NCBI GenBank assembly: GCA_900318205.1
Contig: ONJS01000013.1
Location: 1-64,000, forward strand
From: an uncultured Prevotellaceae bacterium
Lineage (GTDB): Bacteria > Bacteroidota > Bacteroidia > Bacteroidales > Muribaculaceae
Reading direction: 5' to 3'
DNA length: 64,000 bases
In this document: piece after piece, positions 23,308 to 31,420 of the stretch
Position numbering within the stretch: position 1 is the first letter of the stretch
Layout: every line of letters starts with the position of its first letter
Position numbers and translations under genes: made by a program
Notes under the pieces: generated by a model
What the model was told of the DNA's origin: nothing
The model's input: only the letters and a program-made list of their open reading frames with translations
Databases searched by the model: none

Positions 23308-23736
23308 ATGAAGAAGTTTTTTTTGATGATGACAGCGGCTCTGGCTCTGTCACTGGTAAGCTGCAATGGCAACAAGGATTACAAGGCCGAAGGTCAAGAG
23401 TTATCTAAGCAACTTGATGAGGTTGTCGAGAAGAATGACACAGCAGCTGCCCTTACTACCGATGAGAGTATTCGCGAAATGGAGCAGGAGATCGTCGCTC
23501 TGGGTGATTCAGCTGCCCTCGCCGATTTCCGTGCAGCAATGAAGGATTCCCGCATCCGCAACGCCGCCTTTGTCACCGTTGGCAAGATTCGCAACGGAAT
23601 GGATAAGAACGAGGCGCTCAATGAACTGGTTCAGGATGCTCTGGACGAGGATATCGATGTCAATGCCATCACGGCTGCTGTCAATGCGATTTTGGCTGCC
23701 GAGATGAAGCAGAATACCAAAAAAGCTGAGAAGTAA
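23308..23736 (+). CDS. small helical lipoprotein
   Basis: 142 residues. Lipoprotein signal MKKFFLMMTAALALSLVSC with lipobox Cys19, then a polar helical body rich in Glu, Asp and Ala (KAEGQELSKQLDEVVEKND, NELVQDALDEDIDVNAI). I recognise no family. It sits between the TSCPD gene and a second lipoprotein, 9 bp apart, and may act with it at the envelope. Confidence 0.75.
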   Translation: MKKFFLMMTAALALSLVSCNGNKDYKAEGQELSKQLDEVVEKNDTAAALTTDESIREMEQEIVALGDSAALADFRAAMKDSRIRNAAFVTVGKIRNGMDKNEALNELVQDALDEDIDVNAITAAVNAILAAEMKQNTKKAEK

Positions 23737-23745
23737 TTCACTCGC

Positions 23746-24711
23746 ATGAAGTTTTTCCCTCAACTTCCTGCCACTTGTCCTGCACGTGTCATTGCCGGCA
23801 TGGTGCTTTGCCTACTCGTGTCGGCATGTGGAACAGGAATTGAGGTAACCGAGCATGTCACCGACAAGGACGTGCGCCGGGTCATGGGACAGATTGACAC
23901 ACGCCAACCTGCTGTGACCCTGGAAGCCTACGTTGACTCGCTTCAGGCATGGAAAATCGGTAAACGCTTCTGGGTCGCCGATGACAAGGTGACTGAGATG
24001 CTTGCCGATACCGAAGGCTATGACAAGGATACCCTGCATCTGACCGGACATGTCCTGACTTATAGGGGGCATACTAAAAGTGGATCATTCCTCTATGGTG
24101 ATAACCGCAGGATATATATCGATTTTGATGATGAGCAGACAGGCTTGAGTCTTCAGTACCGCATAAAGAGCCGTGATGAAAATCATGACATTTTTTCTCT
24201 GCCGATGCTGATTGATTTGGACATGGTGAACCATGTCGCTCGTCAGTTGGTCAGTAAGGAGTTCTATATCCGTACGCCCATCTGGTATGACCGTCAGACC
24301 GAACACATGATGGATGGTCGCCGTTTCATCAAGGTCATGATTGATAGCGTACTGCCTGGTAATGAGGTGCTGCCGTTGAGGGTGTTGTTCACCGCCGTTG
24401 ACTCTGGCGAACGTGCCATGGTGTGGATGAGCGACAATGTCTCGACGATGCACGGGCGTGATTTTGATGCCTTGTTTGTTGCCAATGATCCTCACTTGTC
24501 CTATCCTGCCATCAGCGACGAGAACTGGCGGCTAATTACGTGCGGTCAGATCGTAGTAGGCATGACCAAGGAAGAGTGCCTGCTCTCGTTAGGCACCCCC
24601 AAGCATATTGCTGAACGTCCTGACCAGGGCGGTTTGAAGGAATACTGGTATTATGACGGGGGGTCTTATCTGTATTTTGTAGATGGCTTGTTGAGCCAAT
24701 TCAGGAAATGA
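23746..24711 (+). CDS. lipoprotein with C-terminal BamE/SmpA-like domain
   Basis: 321 residues. The signal peptide ends in lipobox LVSAC (Cys near residue 27) after a slightly long basic leader. The middle (about 60-220) is a beta-rich domain without a family I know. The last 50 residues carry the BamE-like pattern: GQIVVGMTKEECLLSLGTPKHIAERPDQGG... then EYWYYDGGSYLYFVDGLLSQF (motif G-M-T-x-E-x(2)-x-x-L-G-x-P and W-Y-Y). BamE domains help assemble outer-membrane proteins or sense envelope state. Coupled to the MBL gene by a 1-bp gap. Confidence 0.8.
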   Translation: MKFFPQLPATCPARVIAGMVLCLLVSACGTGIEVTEHVTDKDVRRVMGQIDTRQPAVTLEAYVDSLQAWKIGKRFWVADDKVTEMLADTEGYDKDTLHLTGHVLTYRGHTKSGSFLYGDNRRIYIDFDDEQTGLSLQYRIKSRDENHDIFSLPMLIDLDMVNHVARQLVSKEFYIRTPIWYDRQTEHMMDGRRFIKVMIDSVLPGNEVLPLRVLFTAVDSGERAMVWMSDNVSTMHGRDFDALFVANDPHLSYPAISDENWRLITCGQIVVGMTKEECLLSLGTPKHIAERPDQGGLKEYWYYDGGSYLYFVDGLLSQFRK

Positions 24712-24712
24712 T

Positions 24713-25486
24713 ATGAAACCTACAACCCTTGAAATAGAATTTCTTGGAACAGGCACATCAACCGGTGTGCCCATGCTGCGTTGCCATTGTCCCGTGTGCC
24801 TGAGTAGTGACCCGCGTGACAAGCGGTTGCGCACTTCGGCTATCGTGCGTTATCAAGGCGCGAGGCTGCTCATTGACTGCGGCCCCGATTTCCGCACCCA
24901 GATGCTGCGTGCCAGCGATGACAACCTGGATGCTGTGCTGTTGACCCACATCCATTATGACCATGTGGCAGGGCTTGACGATCTGCGGGCTTATTGCTTT
25001 GAGCGTCCGATGCCGATCTATGCCAGGGCCGATGTGATGCGGGACCTGCATCAGCGCATTCCCTATTGTTTTTCTGACAATCCCTATCCTGGTGTAGCAC
25101 AGTTTGAAGAACATGTGATTGGCGATGAGCCGTTTCTTGTTGAGGGCGTCAGGGTGGAGCCGATACCCGTGATGCACTATAAGTTGCCTATTGTGGGTTT
25201 CCGTATCGGTCCGCTGGCCTATATCACTGATGCCAAGACGATTGCCCCCGAGGTCGTGGAGCGACTCAAGGGTGTTCCGCTGCTGGTCATCAACTCATTA
25301 AGGGTCGCTGATGAGCATTTGTCCCACATGTGCCTTGCCGAAACGCTTGATATCGTGAGACGCGTCAATCCGGGGCACACTTACCTGATTCACATGAGCG
25401 ACCGCATGGGCTTGCACGCCGATTCCCATGCGCTCCTGCCTGATGGTGTTGAACTGGCCTACGATGGCCTGATTGTGAGAGTATAA
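24713..25486 (+). CDS. PhnP-like metallo-beta-lactamase-fold hydrolase
   Basis: 257 residues. The N-terminal GTGTSTGVPMLRCHCPVCLSSDPRDKRLRTS carries the extra Cys zinc knuckle of the PhnP branch. The MBL motif is HIHYDHVAGL (about 77-86), with further ligands in PVMHYK and a C-terminal LIHMSDRMGLHAD. PhnP-type enzymes hydrolyse cyclic phosphodiesters such as 5-phosphoribosyl 1,2-cyclic phosphate. No phn genes are nearby, so the real substrate may differ. It follows the BamE-like gene by 1 bp and precedes umuD by 2 bp. Confidence 0.9.
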   Translation: MKPTTLEIEFLGTGTSTGVPMLRCHCPVCLSSDPRDKRLRTSAIVRYQGARLLIDCGPDFRTQMLRASDDNLDAVLLTHIHYDHVAGLDDLRAYCFERPMPIYARADVMRDLHQRIPYCFSDNPYPGVAQFEEHVIGDEPFLVEGVRVEPIPVMHYKLPIVGFRIGPLAYITDAKTIAPEVVERLKGVPLLVINSLRVADEHLSHMCLAETLDIVRRVNPGHTYLIHMSDRMGLHADSHALLPDGVELAYDGLIVRV

Positions 25487-25488
25487 CC

Positions 25489-25917
25489 ATGGACGAAATC
25501 AAGATATCAGAGGTCAAGAGCGAGGAGAAATCTTCTGGTTTGCAGTTCTTTGAGGGACGTGTACAGGCTGGATTTCCAAGTCCGGCTCAAGGTGAATATG
25601 CCGATACCATTGACCTGAACCGTGCCCTGATTACTAATCCCGAGGCGACATTTTGTGCTCGTGTGATTGGCAATTCTATGGTCGATGCCGGAATTAACGA
25701 GGGCGACTTGTTGATTATCGACCGTTCAATCACCCCCCAAAACGGCCATATCGCCGTTTGTTTTGTTGATGGGGACTTCACCGTCAAGCGCCTGAGTGTG
25801 CGCGATGATGGCATCTATCTGACACCGGCTAATTCTGCTTTTCCCGAACTCAAGGTTCAGGAAGACAGCAGTTTCCAGGTTTGGGGCGTGGTGTCTCATA
25901 TCATCAAGAAAGTATAG
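25489..25917 (+). CDS. umuD: UmuD-like S24 autopeptidase
   Basis: 142 residues, the length of UmuD. The Ala27-Gly28 cleavage site (VQAGFPSPA) and the Ser63/Lys100 dyad (GNSMVDAGI; FTVKRL) are intact. There is no N-terminal HTH, so it is UmuD rather than LexA. Upon SOS it should cleave itself and join UmuC as DNA polymerase V. It lies in a housekeeping operon with an MBL hydrolase (2-bp gap) and a membrane hydrolase, and umuC is about 33 kb away (58755-60020). No LexA-box-like palindrome is seen directly upstream. Confidence 0.88.
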   Translation: MDEIKISEVKSEEKSSGLQFFEGRVQAGFPSPAQGEYADTIDLNRALITNPEATFCARVIGNSMVDAGINEGDLLIIDRSITPQNGHIAVCFVDGDFTVKRLSVRDDGIYLTPANSAFPELKVQEDSSFQVWGVVSHIIKKV

Positions 25918-25932
25918 TCTTTATTCTATAGC

Positions 25933-27696
25933 GTGAAGGTGGCGTCAAGACATATCGAGAGATACGGCATGGCATTTTTCATCCTGTGTGTCGCAGTGGT
26001 GGCTTGGCAATGCTTTGTCGTCGCGCTCGATACTCATCTGGGCGGTATGTCCCGCATGCTGCATGAGTGGCATGTTGTTGCCATCTCCATAGCCAATGCC
26101 TTGTTGCTGCTCTCGCCCTACTGGTTGCTCAAGCGCCGTTGGCGTTGGCTGGTGTGGATTCCCTTGACCCTGATGACTGTCTGGTGCCTGATGCAACTGT
26201 GCTACTGCAGGGCCTATGATGACCTGATGCCGTGGCGCAGCCTGATGATGACCGATAATGTCAATTCCACGCTTGCTGCCAGCACGATTTCGTTGCTGCG
26301 CTGGCTGGATCTGTTGATTGTGCTGCCCTTCTTGGCACTGATTGTCATCTGTCTGCTGGGCAGGCGAGTGAAGGATGATAGCTGTCAGTATAAACAGTTT
26401 ATTTACACATTGATAGCGGCTCTGGTCACAGGTGCCTTCGGCTATCTCAATGGCACCGAAAACTATGAGAAACGCTTCTTTCACAAATTCAGCAATCGCG
26501 ACTATTATGCCCAGAATGGCTTTTTGCCTTACTGCACTTTCACGTTATACCAATCGGTGATAAAAGGTCATGCCGTGAGTGATGAGGAACGAGCCCAGGT
26601 GAAACGTTTCATTGCTGAGGAATGTCCTCATTATTACGATAATGCTTATTGCTCGGTCCCGAATCGCAACCTGGTGCTCATCATTGTCGAGTCCTTGCAC
26701 ACGTGGCCCATCGGCATGGAAGTGGACGGCCGTGAGGTGACGCCAGTGCTCAACCGTCTTGTGGCGAGTGATAGCGTTATCTATGCGCCCCATGTCTTGT
26801 TCCAGACGAGCCATGGCCATTCCAGTGATGCCCACTTCATCTATAATACGGGCTTGGCTCCCTTGCTCGATGGCGTCGTGGCTGTGGATTGGGGTGATGG
26901 CAAGTATCCCACGCTGGCAGCCGCGCTCGACGGATATGACTGCCGTGAGATTATCTGTACCCCAGGTGTGAACTGGAACCAGAACGTAACCGCCCGCACC
27001 TATGGCTTTGACACCCTTTACACGCGTGACGACCTGACTGCCGCTGGTGCATTGGCGCGTCACAACAATATCGATGATGCCGCGTTGACCGATTTTGCCG
27101 GTCAGTTGCTGCCCAGCCTGCGACAGCCGTTCTTCCTGGAGATGGTGACCATGACGATGCACGTGCCTTACACCAATGGCAAGTCACGTTCCTCGTGGAT
27201 CACTGCCAGCGACACGCTCACTACCGTGGCGCGTGATTACCTCAACTGTGTCAATATCACCGACAGTTGCATCGGTGCCTTCATTGATGACCTGCACCGC
27301 CAGGGCTTGCACCAGAATACCGTGGTGGCCATCGTGAGCGACCACACCCAGATTTACCTGAACCGTGTCAAGGGCTTGTCCGACTATGAATGGACCGACG
27401 ATGACTGGGGAATTCCCATGATTATCGCTGGCTGCGACACGACCTTGCGCTATGACCCGGTCATCGGGCAGATGGATGTCTTCCCAACCTTGCTTGATGT
27501 CATGGGTGCCAATCACTATCCGTGGAAGGGCTTGGGATACAGCATATTGCGATATCCTGTCACGAGCGCCATCCAGCCGCGCAACATGTCGGTGATTGGC
27601 GACAGTTCGTCTCTGACACCCCATCAGCGGCAGATATGGGACATCAGCCGTCTCATCATCGTTGATGGGAAAGGTTTGCCTAAAATAGATGATTAA
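25933..27696 (+). CDS. LTA-synthase-like membrane phosphoglycerol transferase/sulfatase-fold enzyme
   Basis: 587 residues with a GTG start at 25933 (an ATG at 25969 is possible). The N-terminal 175 residues hold about five membrane spans. A periplasmic alkaline-phosphatase-superfamily domain follows: RNLVLIIVESLHTWPIG (metal Glu), then HGHSSDAHFIYNTGL, and a late VAIVSDHTQIYLNRVKG with the metal-binding Asp-His pair. In LtaS-type enzymes the nucleophile is a Thr in GKTSD; here the equivalent position is Ser297. Homologues add phosphoglycerol or phosphoethanolamine-like groups to glycans or lipids in the outer envelope. The gene follows umuD by 15 bp. Confidence 0.82.
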   Translation: MKVASRHIERYGMAFFILCVAVVAWQCFVVALDTHLGGMSRMLHEWHVVAISIANALLLLSPYWLLKRRWRWLVWIPLTLMTVWCLMQLCYCRAYDDLMPWRSLMMTDNVNSTLAASTISLLRWLDLLIVLPFLALIVICLLGRRVKDDSCQYKQFIYTLIAALVTGAFGYLNGTENYEKRFFHKFSNRDYYAQNGFLPYCTFTLYQSVIKGHAVSDEERAQVKRFIAEECPHYYDNAYCSVPNRNLVLIIVESLHTWPIGMEVDGREVTPVLNRLVASDSVIYAPHVLFQTSHGHSSDAHFIYNTGLAPLLDGVVAVDWGDGKYPTLAAALDGYDCREIICTPGVNWNQNVTARTYGFDTLYTRDDLTAAGALARHNNIDDAALTDFAGQLLPSLRQPFFLEMVTMTMHVPYTNGKSRSSWITASDTLTTVARDYLNCVNITDSCIGAFIDDLHRQGLHQNTVVAIVSDHTQIYLNRVKGLSDYEWTDDDWGIPMIIAGCDTTLRYDPVIGQMDVFPTLLDVMGANHYPWKGLGYSILRYPVTSAIQPRNMSVIGDSSSLTPHQRQIWDISRLIIVDGKGLPKIDD

Positions 27697-27721
27697 ACAA
27701 AAACAACATAATTCGTTCGAT

Positions 27722-28429
27722 ATGAAAGATACTAAATCGCGCCTGTTCTCCAGCGAAAGCCGCCTGAGTGACCTGATTACTGCCCATCCGGCACTGCTCT
27801 CAATGCTAACCAGGTTAGGCATCTCGTTGGGCTTTGGTGACCGTTCAATTGCCGACGTGTGTAAGGAGAGTGGGGTGGACACCGACTTTTTCCTGCTGAT
27901 CTGTAACGTCTATACATTCAACAACTATGTGCCCTCGACGGCTGCAATCCTCGGCACCGATATGGAGGGGCTGGTACCCTATCTGGAGAAATCCCACAAG
28001 TATTACGTTGATAAGCGCTTGCCTCACATCGAGCGCCATCTCGATGCCATTGCTCAGAAATTGGGCGGTCGCATTGGCAAGGTGTTCATCAGTTTCTTTA
28101 AGGAGTATAAGCAGGACGTGGAGGAGCATTTCACTCACGAGGAGAGCAAGGTGTTCCCGCACATCCGAGCCTTGATGGCTGGTGAGCGTGACACGACCTA
28201 TAAGATGGCCGATTTCCTTCATAGCCACAGCGACATTGAGGGAAAACTCGATGACCTGTTGAACATCGTCTTCAAGTACATTCCGCCCCAAGTCGATGAC
28301 GATAACGTGCTGGATGTGGTGTACGATATCCTGCGCCTGAGCGAGGACCTCAAGAAGCACACCTTCATTGAGGAGAAAATCATGGTTCCGCTGGTTAAAC
28401 ATCTCGAAAACGCCATCTTGAAGAAATGA
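27722..28429 (+). CDS. hemerythrin-domain di-iron protein
   Basis: 235 residues from the ATG at 27722; an ATG at 27689 overlaps the previous gene. The N-terminal 60 residues resemble the DUF542/ScdA-type N-domain (TAHPALLSMLTRLGISLGFGDRSI). The hemerythrin four-helix bundle supplies ligands His102 and His106 (HIERH), His136 and Glu140 (HFTHEESKVFPH), His147, His167 (FLHSHSDIEG) and His213 with Glu217 (HTFIEEK). This is the pattern of RIC/YtfE-like iron-sulfur repair or oxygen/NO sensing proteins. Its last four bases overlap the start of a LuxR regulator, so the two are translated together and probably function together. Confidence 0.88.
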   Translation: MKDTKSRLFSSESRLSDLITAHPALLSMLTRLGISLGFGDRSIADVCKESGVDTDFFLLICNVYTFNNYVPSTAAILGTDMEGLVPYLEKSHKYYVDKRLPHIERHLDAIAQKLGGRIGKVFISFFKEYKQDVEEHFTHEESKVFPHIRALMAGERDTTYKMADFLHSHSDIEGKLDDLLNIVFKYIPPQVDDDNVLDVVYDILRLSEDLKKHTFIEEKIMVPLVKHLENAILKK

Positions 28430-28995
28430 AACAGCGATTATTGATAGTAGAGCCCGCTGAAGTCATTATTGAGGGCCTGAAAGCTATTCTGGAAGGACAG
28501 ATCCGCTTCAAGGTGCTGGAGCCGGAATTGGATGTCGCACGACTGGAAGAGCGCATTGTGGCTGCTCGTCCCGACATCCTGCTCATCAATCCCACACTGG
28601 TCGATGACGTTGCCCGCTTGCGTGGTGACCATTCCATGGCGGTGGTGGCATTGGTCTATCAGTATGTAGAGCGCGATGTGCTCAAGAACTATGACGCTGT
28701 TGTCGAGATACGCGACAGTCGTGCCACCATCATCGAGACCCTGGCACAGACCTCACCCGGCGAGACCGACACCAGCAAGGGCAATTACGAGCTGACCAAG
28801 CGAGAGACCGCGGTCCTCGTTCAGTTGGCACAGGGCAAGACCAACAAGGAGATTGCCGATGCCCTCAACGTCAGCGTCCACACCGTCATCAGCCACCGCA
28901 AGAACATCACCCACAAGACAGGCATCAAGAGCGTCGCAGGTCTCACCGTCTATGCCATGCTCAACAACCTCATCGACGAGAGTGCCTTACTTTAA
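28426..28995 (+). CDS. LuxR-type regulator with degenerate receiver domain
   Basis: 189 residues. The N-terminal 115 residues have the length and LLIVEPAE...RPDILLINPTL pattern of a response-regulator receiver, but the phosphoacceptor Asp is Asn55 (DILLIN in place of LLD) and the acidic pair is reduced to Glu9. The C-terminal NarL/LuxR HTH is complete (LTKRETAVLVQLAQGKTNKEIADALNVSVHTVISH). It overlaps the hemerythrin gene by 4 bp (ATGA). I infer that its signal comes from the hemerythrin partner (oxygen, NO or redox) rather than by phosphorylation. Confidence 0.85.
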   Translation: MKQRLLIVEPAEVIIEGLKAILEGQIRFKVLEPELDVARLEERIVAARPDILLINPTLVDDVARLRGDHSMAVVALVYQYVERDVLKNYDAVVEIRDSRATIIETLAQTSPGETDTSKGNYELTKRETAVLVQLAQGKTNKEIADALNVSVHTVISHRKNITHKTGIKSVAGLTVYAMLNNLIDESALL

Positions 28996-29075
28996 TAGTG
29001 ACGGTTTTCTTCTGATGGCATGGGGCTAATGACCAAAAACTAAGAACTAACGAGCAAAGGCTGAAAACTTTTTAC

Positions 29076-29083
29076 TATCTTTG
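29076..29083 (+). promoter_or_regulatory. -7 box of mlaE
   Basis: TATCTTTG about 27 bp upstream of the ATG at 29110. No clear -33 element. Confidence 0.55.
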
Positions 29084-29109
29084 CAGGTTGAAACAAAAAG
29101 AGACGAGAT

Positions 29110-29856
29110 ATGTTATTGACTAAAATGCTGGATAAGTTTGGAGACTACTGCATGTTCATGTGGAGGGTGATTGCCATCCCTGACAAGTGGAAAGTCTTTT
29201 TCAAACGTTATCTCAACGAGATTTATAAACTGGGTATCGACTCGATACCGCTTATCATTATCGTGTCGCTGTTCATCGGCTCGCTGTGTACCATCCTCAT
29301 CAAGTTGAACATCTCCAACCCGCTGCTGCCCCGCTACACGGTGGGTTTGACAACGCGTGAGATTATCCTGCTGGAGTTCTCATCGACCATCCTGTGCCTG
29401 ATTCTGTCGGGTAAGATTGGTTCAAACATCGCCAGCGAAATCGGCACGATGCGTGCCACCGAGCAGATCGACGCCCTCGACATCATGGGTATTAACAGTG
29501 CTAACTTCCTGGCAGCCCCCAAGATATTGGCACTGATCTCCATTCTGCCCTTCCTGGTTGTCATCTGTATGGCCACCAGCCTGTTTGGCGGTTGGCTTAT
29601 CTGTATCATTACCCATATTGTCGATCCTGACACCTACATCTTCGGTATTCAGTCGCTGTTTATTCCGTGGTATGTCTGGTTTGCCCTCATCAAGTCGCTG
29701 TTTTTTGCTTTCTTGATGTCAACCATCGCCTGCTACTATGGCTACACGGTGCAGGGCGGCTCAGTCGAGGTGGGAAAAGCCAGTACCGATACTGTGGTGA
29801 TGAGCAACATCATGATTCTTGTTGCCGACGTCATATTAACCCTGTTGTTGCTTTAA
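29110..29856 (+). CDS. mlaE: MlaE-type lipid ABC transporter permease
   Basis: 248 residues with five to six membrane spans. It carries the MlaE/YrbE signature EIGTMRATEQIDALDIMGINS (about residues 114-134), where the EQIDAL loop contacts the ATPase. It should move phospholipid between inner and outer membrane with MlaF (32 bp downstream) and the MCE protein MlaD, which lies 12 kb away at 42227. No MlaB or MlaC homologue is adjacent, as usual in Bacteroidetes. Confidence 0.93.
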   Translation: MLLTKMLDKFGDYCMFMWRVIAIPDKWKVFFKRYLNEIYKLGIDSIPLIIIVSLFIGSLCTILIKLNISNPLLPRYTVGLTTREIILLEFSSTILCLILSGKIGSNIASEIGTMRATEQIDALDIMGINSANFLAAPKILALISILPFLVVICMATSLFGGWLICIITHIVDPDTYIFGIQSLFIPWYVWFALIKSLFFAFLMSTIACYYGYTVQGGSVEVGKASTDTVVMSNIMILVADVILTLLLL

Positions 29857-29888
29857 ATTTGTCAACTGCCAACTAAAAAACTGAGAAT

Positions 29889-30692
29889 ATGATCGAAGTT
29901 AAGCACGTATCAAAATCGTTTAAGGAAGAAGGTGGCACTCGTCAAGTCCTTTTTGACGTGAATTGCAAGTTGTATGACGGCAAGACCAACCTCATCATCG
30001 GCCAGTCGGGTTCCGGTAAAACGGTGCTCATCAAGAACATTGTCGGCCTGTTTAACCCCGATGAGGGCGAAATCCTGTACGATGGCCGTGACATCACCAA
30101 GATGGACCGCAAGCAACGCAAGGGACTGCGCAAGGAAATCGGTATGCTCTTCCAGGGCTCGGCACTGTTTGACAGCGAGACCGTGATGGGCAATGTGATG
30201 TTCCCCCTGGTCATGTTTGGTGGTATGTCCAATAGCGAGATGCGCGACCGTGCCCAGTTCTGTATCGACCGCGTGAACCTCACGGGCAGTGAGAACAAGT
30301 TCCCCAGTGAACTGTCAGGCGGTATGCAGAAACGCTGTGCCATCGCCCGTGCCATCGCCTTGAATCCCAAGTACCTCTTCTGTGACGAGCCCAACTCGGG
30401 TCTTGACCCCAAGACGTCGATTGTCATCGATGAACTCCTGAGCGACATCACCCACGAGTTTGGCATCACCACGATCATCAACACCCACGACATGAACTCG
30501 GTGATGGGAATAGGCGAGAATATCGTCTTTATCAACAAGGGCCATGTGGGCTGGAATGGCACCAAGGATGAGATTTATGACGTGGACAATGACGACTTGA
30601 ACAACTTCGTCTATGCCACCGACCTGTTCCGTGATGTGCGCAAGTACCGCCGTGAACACGGCTACAAGCCGACAAGGCTGGTAAAGGGTTAA
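29889..30692 (+). CDS. mlaF: MlaF-type lipid ABC transporter ATPase
   Basis: 267 residues. Walker A GQSGSGKT (38-45), signature LSGGMQKR (about 141-148), Walker B YLFCDEPNSGLDP and switch His in INTHDMNSV. The MlaF hallmark is MQKRCAIARAIALNP. It energises lipid transport through MlaE, 32 bp upstream. It starts a small operon that may extend to the HD hydrolase 95 bp downstream. Confidence 0.94.
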   Translation: MIEVKHVSKSFKEEGGTRQVLFDVNCKLYDGKTNLIIGQSGSGKTVLIKNIVGLFNPDEGEILYDGRDITKMDRKQRKGLRKEIGMLFQGSALFDSETVMGNVMFPLVMFGGMSNSEMRDRAQFCIDRVNLTGSENKFPSELSGGMQKRCAIARAIALNPKYLFCDEPNSGLDPKTSIVIDELLSDITHEFGITTIINTHDMNSVMGIGENIVFINKGHVGWNGTKDEIYDVDNDDLNNFVYATDLFRDVRKYRREHGYKPTRLVKG

Positions 30693-30787
30693 TCCACGCC
30701 TATCCGTTCCATCAGTTATTTCCGTCTTTTCCGTTCCGTCCGCGCGTGCACGGCAATGGTCTGGACGATTAATCTCAAGACACAACA

Positions 30788-31420
30788 ATGAAAACAAGTG
30801 ATATGAATTGTAAGCAAGAAATCCTCGAACTGTTGCGTTCCACCGGACGCGAGGGCATCGAGGACGTGATAGGTGATCTGGAGGCTTGGGGCTTTTTCAC
30901 CGCTCCTGCCTCGGCTGGCCACCACCTGAATACCGAGGGCGGACTGGCGCTGCACTCCCTCAATACCTGCAAGGCTGCGCTTGCCGTGTGGGAAGCGATG
31001 AAGGCTATCGAGCCCAGTCTTGAGCATGAGGTGAAGCGTGAAAGCATCATCCTTGCCAGCCTGCTGCACGACGTGTGCAAGTGTGACATCTATAAACGCA
31101 CCGTCAAGAAACGCAAGAATGCACTGGGCATCTGGGAAGATGCCGAGGGCTACAAAATCACTTACAAGGGTTTCCCGATGGGCCATGGCGAGAAATCGCT
31201 GACCCTGCTGCTGTGTAGCGGTCTGCCGCTGAATGACGATGAGATGCTCGCCATCCGTTGGCACATGGGGGCTTGGGGCGTGAACCAGAACAGCTATGAG
31301 GATGTGCGCAACTATGACGCTGCCCGCAAACTCTATCCCCTTGTCACCATCATCCAGACTGCCGATGGCCTGGCTGCCAGCATCATGGAACGCACGGGAG
31401 AGGAAATCGACGAGTTATGA
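30788..31420 (+). CDS. HD-domain phosphohydrolase
   Basis: 210 residues. HD-domain residues are visible: GGLALHSLNTC (His about 58), ASLLHDVCK (HD pair near 97-98) and MGHGEKSLTL (His near 135). A fourth ligand is expected near RWHMGAW or ADGLAASIM. The gap-filling WEDAEGYKITYKGFPM is family-typical. Such Bacteroidetes HD hydrolases have unknown nucleotide or phosphate substrates. The last four bases overlap the next gene (glutamine amidotransferase), so the pair is translationally coupled. Confidence 0.85.
   Translation: MKTSDMNCKQEILELLRSTGREGIEDVIGDLEAWGFFTAPASAGHHLNTEGGLALHSLNTCKAALAVWEAMKAIEPSLEHEVKRESIILASLLHDVCKCDIYKRTVKKRKNALGIWEDAEGYKITYKGFPMGHGEKSLTLLLCSGLPLNDDEMLAIRWHMGAWGVNQNSYEDVRNYDAARKLYPLVTIIQTADGLAASIMERTGEEIDEL

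Noticed and set aside
30693..30787. TTCCGT-rich run downstream of mlaF as a repeat element
   Set aside because: Only four or five imperfect units in a short gap; not distinguishable from chance.
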